Shown piece after piece: positions 18,937 to 25,699 of a stretch of 64,000 bases of DNA. A model generated the notes under the pieces. That model did not search any database and was not told the DNA's origin. It saw only the letters and a program-made list of their open reading frames with translations. The DNA lies in contig NZ_JAALJH010000049.1 in the NCBI RefSeq assembly GCF_011064615.1, positions 1 to 64,000 of the forward strand, given 5' to 3'. The translations under genes and the position numbers were made by a program. How positions within the stretch are numbered: position 1 is the first letter of the stretch; every line of letters starts with the position of its first letter. The DNA comes from Aquisphaera insulae (GTDB lineage Bacteria > Planctomycetota > Planctomycetia > Isosphaerales > Isosphaeraceae).

Positions 18937-19429
18937 GACCCGCCTCCTCGCGGCCGTCGTCCGGTAGCAGATATCCGGGGAAGACGACCGTGCCCTGGTC
19001 CGTCGGCTCCGATCCCCTTCCGATCGCCTCCACCGACAGGAGCACGGCCGGAGCGGGATGAAGGGCGTTGACGGGCCGGCTGTTCTCGGGCCGCGCGGCC
19101 GGAAGCGGAGCCGCGGCGTCGGCACGCTCCGCCCCGACGCGGGGCAGCCGTGCCGCCCGTCCCGCCTCCCAGAAGCTCGCCGCCGTGAGGATCGGGGCGA
19201 TCGCCAGGATGGCACAGCCCGCGACCCGCAGCTCGCGTCGGAGCCTCCGTCGCACCCGCCGGCCCTGGCTGGCCGGGGCGGTCACGAGACCAGGACTGGA
19301 GGGGAGGGCCCCGATGTCGAGCCCATCGGCCCGAGGTATCCGGATGAGGACGGGGATCGGGAGAAGCCCGGACGGCACGTCTCGACGGGCCATCGTCGGA
19401 TTCAGCAGGAGAGCCTGGGTTCGACTCAT
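18923..19429 (-). CDS. Membrane-anchored partner protein of the CpsD-like ATPase
   Basis: This 168-residue protein has a basic stretch (RRVRRRLRRELR) followed by one transmembrane segment (VAGCAILAIAPILTAASFW). A Pro/Ala-rich extracytoplasmic part of about 80 residues follows. It has no recognised domain and is much shorter than a Wzc/CapA modulator. Its 3' end overlaps the ATPase gene start, which implies translational coupling and a direct partnership as membrane anchor or activator. The start at 19429 was chosen over one six codons upstream; neither ribosome site is strong. Confidence 0.65.
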   Translation of the reverse strand: MSRTQALLLNPTMARRDVPSGLLPIPVLIRIPRADGLDIGALPSSPGLVTAPASQGRRVRRRLRRELRVAGCAILAIAPILTAASFWEAGRAARLPRVGAERADAAAPLPAARPENSRPVNALHPAPAVLLSVEAIGRGSEPTDQGTVVFPGYLLPDDGREEAGHEGS

Positions 19430-19757
19430 GGATGCGACTCCCACCACTGGGGGCTTCCAGGATCCACGGGGTGCGATTCAGACCGCCTCTCGGGGGCAAC
19501 TCGCCTCGCGCGGGTCTTGCGGCCAGGGGCCGAACGACCGATTCGCGAGGTCCTCGAGCTTCCACCAACTAGATCGACCCGGGGCTGCGGCAAACTTGAA
19601 CGGCCGTGACGAAAATCCGGAAACCGGAGACTCGTCCGGCCGCGGGACGACCGCAACCTCGGTCGAGCCCTTGCAGTCGATAAGACCCGACGCTTCGGCG
19701 ACGCCCAGGGTCGCTGCCCGTGAGCCTCGGCGGCGAGCCACGGATCGGCCAACGGAA

Positions 19758-19796
19758 CCGGCCGCCCTCGCGTGGGGATCACGCGAGGGCGGCCGG
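19758..19796. terminator. Perfect 17-bp stem hairpin downstream of the transglutaminase-like gene
   Basis: CCGGCCGCCCTCGCGTG and its exact complement are separated by five bases, 60 bp after the end of the minus-strand gene at 19857. There is no T run on either side, so it is a strong hairpin rather than a canonical intrinsic terminator. The rest of 19430-19856 is without a gene and should contain the promoter of the ATPase module. Confidence 0.6.
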
Positions 19797-19856
19797 GTGA
19801 GGGGGGCAGGGGCGTCAACCCAGTTGCCGGCCGATCCATCGGCCGGTCGGCTCCGA

Positions 19857-21434
19857 TCAGCGTCCGAAGATGCGGAAGATCCCGCGACGCGAACCCGAGT
19901 AGCCGTTGCCGTTGCCGCCGTTGCTATTGGCGATCGAGTTCGAGGCCGGTGCGGAGCGCCGACCCTCGTACTCGAGGACGGACTTGAAGTGGGGCGCGGC
20001 GGACGCGAAACGGAACCGGTCGCCGCCGTTGGCGAGGTCGAGGGCCCGGACGTTCGCCTCGGTGACGTACGGATTGTGGCCCTGCCAGGTGGTCTGCACC
20101 ACCTCGAGGACGTTGAGCGGGGCAAAGAGGGCCTCGCCACCGACCGAGACCCAGTCCGCCGTCGCCGGGTTGGTCTCGTCGACCTGGCCGTCCAGGCCGT
20201 AGACGATGTTGTACTCGTAGAAGATCACGCGGTCCTTGTCGTCGGCGCCGTTGAGCATCGAGCCGCTGTTGGTGTGGAGCTCGAGCTTGACGTTGACGGC
20301 CCGCTCGCCGCGGCCGGGCATGGCCTTGAACTCGGCGATGTACTTGTAGATGCCCTGGTTCCAGACCTCGTTGACGGTCCCGCGCGGGGGGAAGGCCCGC
20401 ATGTTGCCGAGGAGGGCCTGCTTCTGGCCCCGGATGTGCGACTCGAACATCGCATGGACCCGCGGGGCCTTCCAGTCGCACTCATCCGGGCCGGGACGGG
20501 GCGGGCCGGGGGGGATGTCGGTGGCGTAGTCGCCGATCCGGTGATTGAGGTGGTTCTCGCCCAGCTCGGCCCAGAGGGCCTTCAGCTCATCCTTGGTGAG
20601 CCCCGAGCCCGGAGCCGGGACCGGCTCGTTCAGGAGGATCGAGGCCACCGCGCCGCCCAGGCAGTGACCCGGCCAGCGGCTGATGTCCTTGTTCTGGCTG
20701 TTGACCGCCTCCCACCAACGCGCCGACGTCCCGAAGAGCTGGTCGTACTTGAGCAGGGGAGAGGGGGTCTGGAAGATCGTGACCTCGTTCCCCTTCTCCT
20801 TGTTCGGGCCGGTCCAGGTGATGTCGTCGTAGAGGTTCGGGAACCAGGTCGCGTCGTCGCCGGCCGGCGGGAGGGTCTCGAGCCGACCGTCCGCGCCGGC
20901 TCGGACGATGTCCTCGCCCGGGGGAATGTAGCTGCCGGGCTGGCGAATCAGCTCGTCATCGCCGCGGATCATCGTGTAATCGATGTCGACCCGGCCGTTC
21001 CCGCCCGCCCAGGGCTCGTGGATCGAATCCGCCTTGGTCGGCCAGTAGTAGAAGTTCCACGCCTTCTTCCCGGCCTGGGCCGTCTGGACGAACTTCGTCG
21101 AGACCTGGAACGGCTTGTCGGCACCCTTGACCTTGAACGTGTACCAGCCCTGCTGGTCCAGGCCGAGGTCCTCGCCGTTGGTGCGATCCTTCTGATTGGG
21201 ACCGCTGGGGCCCTTCAGCTCGACGACCTTCCCGGACGTCGCCGTCGCCGTGAGCGTGCCGCCGAAGCGGGTGGGGACGTAGACACCGTAATGATGCTCG
21301 CCGGATTGCTTCTCCAGCGAACCCCCCAGCGGAATCGGAGTGACTCGGTCCGCGGCTTCTACGCCTGCGGTTGCACCAAAGAGGGCTATCGCCGCCCCGA
21401 TGACCGAGACCCCGAGTCGGTTGCCACTACGCAT
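19857..21434 (-). CDS. Secreted transglutaminase-elicitor-like protein
   Basis: The 525-residue protein starts with a signal peptide (GVSVIGAAIALFGATAGVEA, cleavage near AADR). Residues from about 240 on fit the transglutaminase elicitor family, known from Phytophthora GP42. A candidate catalytic cysteine lies in RWPGHCLGGAVASILLNEP (about Cys258), and RGTVNEVWNQGIYKY lines up with the conserved VWNQ-P-hydrophobic region that holds the oomycete Pep-13 epitope. The N-terminal ~100 residues look like a PPC/beta-sandwich domain. It would cross-link proteins outside the cell through Gln-Lys bonds, if active. The start at 21434 has GGGAGG upstream. The tail is Asn/Gly/Ser-rich. The family call is from motif memory and needs an alignment. 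Confidence 0.65.
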   Translation of the reverse strand: MRSGNRLGVSVIGAAIALFGATAGVEAADRVTPIPLGGSLEKQSGEHHYGVYVPTRFGGTLTATATSGKVVELKGPSGPNQKDRTNGEDLGLDQQGWYTFKVKGADKPFQVSTKFVQTAQAGKKAWNFYYWPTKADSIHEPWAGGNGRVDIDYTMIRGDDELIRQPGSYIPPGEDIVRAGADGRLETLPPAGDDATWFPNLYDDITWTGPNKEKGNEVTIFQTPSPLLKYDQLFGTSARWWEAVNSQNKDISRWPGHCLGGAVASILLNEPVPAPGSGLTKDELKALWAELGENHLNHRIGDYATDIPPGPPRPGPDECDWKAPRVHAMFESHIRGQKQALLGNMRAFPPRGTVNEVWNQGIYKYIAEFKAMPGRGERAVNVKLELHTNSGSMLNGADDKDRVIFYEYNIVYGLDGQVDETNPATADWVSVGGEALFAPLNVLEVVQTTWQGHNPYVTEANVRALDLANGGDRFRFASAAPHFKSVLEYEGRRSAPASNSIANSNGGNGNGYSGSRRGIFRIFGR

Positions 21435-22019
21435 GCTGCCTCCCAAATGCCCGTGCCGAATGGGTCGCGCCGAACCCTTTGGCCCCGCTCCGCGGAACCT
21501 GGGGAACGCCCGTGTTCCCCGCCTGAACCGTGAGTTCCCATGACCAGGGTCAGCGCCTCTCCCTCAGAGTACCCAATCATCGTTCGGCTTCGAACCCACC
21601 GAGGGTGGATTCCAAAGTGGGGTGGGCAGCTAGCCATCCTCTTGATACTCGTCAAAGCCCCTAGAGTTCCCCAGCTTGGCAGAGTGTCGATTTTCTCAAG
21701 TTGTGTAAATGGAGCACCGGGAGATGCCGATAACCAGCACTGGCCACCCCTGGGGTGGAGAGCAAGAGTCGGCCAAGATGACCGGCTCGAGGCTTCCGCC
21801 ACCGCAAGAGGCCCTTGTGACCAGCCTTCGAGGGAGACCTCGGAGTCTCGATTCACCGCCCAACCTCGATGGGGAAGGCATGGTGGACGACGATAGGGAC
21901 GGTGGTGTTGGCGATCGGACGTTGTCCAGCATCGGCCGGGCCGAACCATCAGGGGATTGTCAGCTAACCGACTCGATCGAGACGTCGACCGACAACCTCA
22001 CTCTACAGAGGACATCGCG
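21435..22019. other. Divergent intergenic region without a clear gene
   Basis: About 585 bp lies between the transglutaminase-like gene (minus) and the tandem-repeat protein gene (plus). Short open frames are present on both strands but show no domain and no ribosome site worth accepting. Promoters for both flanking genes should lie here. Confidence 0.4.
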
Positions 22020-22583
22020 ATGACCAGTGCGGTTCTTGCTCTCGCCTTGGGCCTGTCAGGACAAAGCCCACAGGCTTATCCTGCTGCCCAGGCTCCGGCG
22101 AAGGTCGCCCCGGCCCCCGTGGCCCCGGCGAAGGTCGCCCCGGCTCCTCAGGCCCCGGCGAAGATCGCCCCGGCTCCCCAGGCTCCGGCGAAGATCGCCC
22201 CGGCTCCCCAGGCTCCGGCGAAGATCGCCCCGGCTCCTCAGGCTCCGGCGAAGATCGCCCCGGCTCCTCAGGCTCCGGCGAAGATCGCCCCGGCTCCTCA
22301 GGCTCCGGCGAAGATCGCCCCGGCTCCTCAGGCCCCGGCGAAGATCGCCCCGGCTCCTCAGGCCCCGGCGAAGATCGCCCCGGCTCCTCAGGCTCCGGCG
22401 AAGATCGCCCCGGCTCCTCAGGCTCCGGCCAAGGTCGCCCCGGCCCCCCAGGCGGCTCCCCTGGCTCCGGCCAAGGTCGCCCCGGCTCCTCAGGCGGGTG
22501 CACCCTACGCCCCGGCCAAGGTCGCCCCGGCTCCTCAGGCGGGTGCACCCTACGCCCCGGCCAAGGCCGCACCGCAGTCGTGA
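22020..22583 (+). CDS. Exported Pro/Ala/Lys decapeptide-repeat protein
   Basis: The 187-residue protein has a short signal-like start (MTSAVLALALGLSGQSPQA). It is then nearly nothing but the decapeptide APAKIAPAPQ or APAKVAPAPQ in tandem, with the last three units lengthened by AAPL or AGAPY inserts. It is strongly basic and, given its proline content, extended. It could be a cell-wall or matrix linker, or bind acidic polymer; no catalytic or binding residue is seen. The start at 22020 follows an AGAGGAC site. Similar Pro-Ala-Lys repeats occur in TonB-like linkers, but no membrane or TonB domain is present. The next gene lies on the opposite strand. Confidence 0.75.
   Translation: MTSAVLALALGLSGQSPQAYPAAQAPAKVAPAPVAPAKVAPAPQAPAKIAPAPQAPAKIAPAPQAPAKIAPAPQAPAKIAPAPQAPAKIAPAPQAPAKIAPAPQAPAKIAPAPQAPAKIAPAPQAPAKIAPAPQAPAKVAPAPQAAPLAPAKVAPAPQAGAPYAPAKVAPAPQAGAPYAPAKAAPQS
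22091..22574 (+). repeat. Tandem 30-bp coding repeat
   Basis: About twelve consecutive 30-bp units (consensus core CCGGCGAAGATCGCCCCGGC) are nearly identical and differ mainly in silent or Ile/Val changes. They are followed by three units lengthened by 6 or 12 bp. The period keeps the reading frame. Copy-number change by slippage is expected. Confidence 0.95.
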
Positions 22584-22773
22584 TTTCCGATATGGCGTGA
22601 ATCCGCTCCGGCCCTTCGAGACTTCTCGACGGGCCGGCTCGTTTTCTTCCATGACGAGTTCAAGGGCGACTTGCTTCTTACGGAAGCGGGCCGCCCTTAC
22701 CACGTTCGAAGATGACGATCCGGCTGGGAGACGCCCCGATCGAAGGCGTGAGCGGCGGTCCCCCGGGGCGTGC

Positions 22774-23850
22774 TCACGAGGATCTCGCCTCGTCGGGCCG
22801 TCTCCTCGCCGGGGAGTTCCTGGAAAGCCATTGTTGATACTGGGCGTCGAGTTCCGGGGCCGCATCTCGGATCGGGCCGGGCAGGGGGATCAGGCCGTAA
22901 GCCCTCGCCAGGGACTGGTAGTTCACGATGCTCCGGCCTCCCACGAAGACGGGCACTTCGGTGATCCCCTTGAGCTCCTGGAACCGCTTCTTGATGTTCC
23001 GAGAGAGCGTGAACGAGAGCGCCAGGGCCGACGGGCGGAGATCTCGTATGGCCGTCGTGAACTCGCGAACCGGCAGGTCGGTCCCCAGGTTGAAGACCCG
23101 CCAGCCCCGCAATTCCATCACGAGATTGAGGATGAGGCTGCCGCCCTCGTGGCGGTCTCCCTGGACGGTGCCCACGAGGAGGCAGCCTCGCGGGACAGGG
23201 GAGTTGTGGCGGACCGAATCGATGAGGACGCTCAGCTTCCGCCTGATGAAGACCGTGATCAGCCGTTCCTTGTAGATCGGGTAGTCGCGACGATACCAAC
23301 CCTCGCCTGCCTCGACCAGCCCCGGCTCGATCACCTGATCCACGAGGTCGATCGGGGTCCATTGCGCGCAGAGCCGCTCGTATTCTCGCTCGCTTCCCAC
23401 ACCGTCGCCGACCGTGAGCAGGTCGACGAGGGCCTTGATGCTTTCCTCCCGCCCTCCGCCCGATCCGCCGTCGGCCGAGGGATTCGCATCCGGTTCCCCG
23501 AGGCTCAATCCGGCGATGAGCTGACCCACGGATTGTCCGGTTGCTCGGCTGAGGCGCTCGACGCTCTTGAGCTGGTGGACCTGGCTGAGGCTATAGCGAC
23601 GATGGCCCGTGGCCGTTCGCCCGGGGACCGGGTAGCCGTATCGCCGCTCCCAGACGCGCAGGGTGTGGCAACTGATCCCGGTGAACTTGGAGACGGCCGC
23701 GATCGAGTAGGTCGGAGATTCCCCGGTGGGGCTGCGGTGGGCCTCGGGCCGCGTCGCTTGATCCGGGGGATCGTCGGCTTCGGCGCCGGTCTCGATCGGG
23801 TGTGGCTCGGGCTGAGTATTCACTGGCCATCGTCCCGCATGGACTGTCAC
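22774..23850 (-). CDS. MerR-type regulator with B12-binding domain (CarH/LitR-like)
   Basis: The 358-residue protein has a ~45-residue polar leader and then a MerR winged helix (YSIAAVSKFTGISCHTLRVW, RRYGYPVPGRTATGHRRYS). A helical bundle and a cobalamin-binding Rossmann domain follow, with the D-x-H-x-x-G motif in GTVQGDRHEGGSL. Family members such as CarH repress carotenoid and light-response genes in the dark using adenosylcobalamin. In the helical bundle the CarH W-x9-EH capping motif appears as GWYRRDYPIYKERL, so the capping His is Arg and the CarH lower-ligand His after Trp is Tyr. Photosensing is therefore uncertain, though B12 or oxygen sensing remains possible. The start is a GTG; another GTG nine codons later is possible. 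Confidence 0.82.
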   Translation of the reverse strand: MTVHAGRWPVNTQPEPHPIETGAEADDPPDQATRPEAHRSPTGESPTYSIAAVSKFTGISCHTLRVWERRYGYPVPGRTATGHRRYSLSQVHQLKSVERLSRATGQSVGQLIAGLSLGEPDANPSADGGSGGGREESIKALVDLLTVGDGVGSEREYERLCAQWTPIDLVDQVIEPGLVEAGEGWYRRDYPIYKERLITVFIRRKLSVLIDSVRHNSPVPRGCLLVGTVQGDRHEGGSLILNLVMELRGWRVFNLGTDLPVREFTTAIRDLRPSALALSFTLSRNIKKRFQELKGITEVPVFVGGRSIVNYQSLARAYGLIPLPGPIRDAAPELDAQYQQWLSRNSPARRRPDEARSS

Positions 23851-24163
23851 GGCGTGACGCGGCCGCGGGGATCAAACCCGTTTCAATTCCTACTATAGCC
23901 CCTGGGTGCCCGACGACAAGGGGCTTGAGACGCCCACTCTCGGTCCGGTCGGACGGCTCGCGCGGATCCTCGGTCTACTTATGTTGTTCGAAGGCACCAT
24001 GACCGCATTCTCCGGGATCGAGACCTACGTTTCTTAAGGATGTCTGGCGAAGCAGGAGGCCTTGCCAGGCAATCGCGGCCCCGCTGAGCCCGTAGAGGCC
24101 GGGCGTTTCGGCTGCCGTGGTTGCTGCCTGTCCCTCGACACGTCCTTGAGTCTCTGGAGCCAG
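23851..24163. other. Divergent intergenic region
   Basis: About 313 bp lies between the MerR-type regulator (minus) and the metalloprotease (plus). It is a natural place for autoregulation by the regulator, but I see no clear palindromic MerR operator. A GGAG ribosome site lies just before the metalloprotease start. Confidence 0.4.
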
Positions 24164-25627
24164 ATGATGCTCAGTCAGCGATTCACGTCTCGTCTCACCA
24201 AACGGGCGGTTCCGCCCAGGCGATGCTCTCGACCCCGGATTGAAGGCCTTGAAGATCGGCTCGTGCTCTACTCGACGCTGGGAGCCCAGTGGGTTTATGC
24301 GAGCAGGATCACGTATAGCTTCGTGCCCGATGGGGCCAACATCGGCGGCTACTCGAGCTCGCTCTACGCGACGCTCAATGCCAAGTATCCCACGGCGACC
24401 TGGCAGCTCCAGTTCCAGAAGGCCGCCGCCGTCTGGCAGGCCGTGGCGGGGATCAACCTCTGCCAGGTCGGCGATGACGGCAGCACCCTGGGGGCCTACG
24501 GCAATCAGCAGGGGGACTCTCGGTTCGGCGACATCCGCATCAGCGCCGTACCACAGTCCTCGGGGACGCTCGCGATCTGCCTGACCCCACCACCGGTTAA
24601 TGGCGGCAGCGAGGCGGGAGATCTCATCTTCAACTCCACCTCGAACTGGGGGATCAACACCAATTACGACCTGGAGACGGTGGCGATCCACGAATTCGGC
24701 CACGCGCTGGGGCTCGACCATTCCGCGATCACCACGGCCTGCATGTACGCGTACTTCAACGGCTTCAAGCAGTCGCTCACGACCGACGACATCAATGGCA
24801 TCCAGTCCATCTGGGGTTCCGGAAAGACCGACATCTTCAACTCGAATGGGCAGAGCAACGGGGTCTATACGTCGGCTCCGAACATCAGCGGATATCTCAA
24901 TTCCACCACGGCACAGGCCGCCATCCCGAACCTGTCGATCACCAAGACGGGGCAGTCGGAGTGGTTCGCCGTCACCGTCCCGGCGAACACGACCGGGACA
25001 TTCGTGACCACGGTGCAGTCCACGAATCTCAGCATCTTCAGCCCGAAGCTCCAGGTGCTCTCGACATCGATGGCCCTCCTCGGGAGCGCGACTTCCTCGG
25101 ATTACGGCGCGACGGTGAGCGTCTCGCTGAGCGGAGTGAGGGCCGGGACGACGTACTATGTCCGCGTCTCCGGCAACACGGCCGGGAATCCCTTCGGCGG
25201 CTACGGCCTGCTGGTCAACTTCGGCTCCCAGGCCCAGTCGCCGATCGCCCCGCCGAACACGACCGTAGCCTGGGCCGCGTCGCAGGGGGGAGGCAGCGAG
25301 AGCGAGGGGCATGATCTCGTCAGCATCGGCAACTTCACCTCCTACGGCGACGCCCTGGAGGTTTCCACGGCCGGTGTCAGGATGCGGGCGGTGACACATC
25401 CGGCCGCCGTCCCGTCCGCGATTGCCGGCCAGACCGCTGTCTCCACCTCGGCGATCGATCCCGGCTTCTGGACCGCCCATGCCGTCGCAAAGGTGGGACG
25501 AACCGACCGGGCATCGACCCCCTCGTTGCCGATCGTCCACTCCGCCGGCCGTCGGGTGTCGCACGCGTTCGACGCCGCGATCGCGGCCTGGAAGGGCCGC
25601 GGCCTGATCGATTGGGCCGATGCCTGA
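24164..25627 (+). CDS. Secreted matrixin-type zinc metalloprotease (LEPR-XLL-like)
   Basis: This 487-residue protein has the full metzincin zinc motif HEFGHALGLDH (about residues 177-187), followed by a possible Met-turn (CMYAYF). The preceding region has the fold cues of matrixins (ATWQLQFQKAAAVWQAVAGI, FGDIRISAVP). A PPC-like beta-sandwich (WFAVTVPANTTGTFVTTVQS ... YYVRVSGN) follows at about 260-350, then a Ser/Ala-rich tail. The N-terminus lacks a usual signal peptide and carries RPRIEGLEDRLVL, like the planctomycete LEPR-XLL export signature. The start at 24164 has GGAG five bases upstream. It probably degrades extracellular protein and lies 72 bp before another protein with the same type of N-terminus. 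Confidence 0.85.
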   Translation: MMLSQRFTSRLTKRAVPPRRCSRPRIEGLEDRLVLYSTLGAQWVYASRITYSFVPDGANIGGYSSSLYATLNAKYPTATWQLQFQKAAAVWQAVAGINLCQVGDDGSTLGAYGNQQGDSRFGDIRISAVPQSSGTLAICLTPPPVNGGSEAGDLIFNSTSNWGINTNYDLETVAIHEFGHALGLDHSAITTACMYAYFNGFKQSLTTDDINGIQSIWGSGKTDIFNSNGQSNGVYTSAPNISGYLNSTTAQAAIPNLSITKTGQSEWFAVTVPANTTGTFVTTVQSTNLSIFSPKLQVLSTSMALLGSATSSDYGATVSVSLSGVRAGTTYYVRVSGNTAGNPFGGYGLLVNFGSQAQSPIAPPNTTVAWAASQGGGSESEGHDLVSIGNFTSYGDALEVSTAGVRMRAVTHPAAVPSAIAGQTAVSTSAIDPGFWTAHAVAKVGRTDRASTPSLPIVHSAGRRVSHAFDAAIAAWKGRGLIDWADA

Positions 25628-25699
25628 TCACCGCCCCGCGTTGAGCTCGCCTGAAGTCCTACCGATGGTTGGCCGCCGGGTCGGCACGATCCGGCGGCC

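Noticed and set aside
22091-22574. 30-bp periodic sequence as a CRISPR array
   Set aside because: Units are directly adjacent with no unique spacers, and the period is coding.
22027-23898. 623-codon frame with RRRSPRL repeats, and a mirrored minus-strand frame
   Set aside because: The 30-bp repeat keeps all frames open. Only the frame with a signal-like start and ribosome site is accepted.
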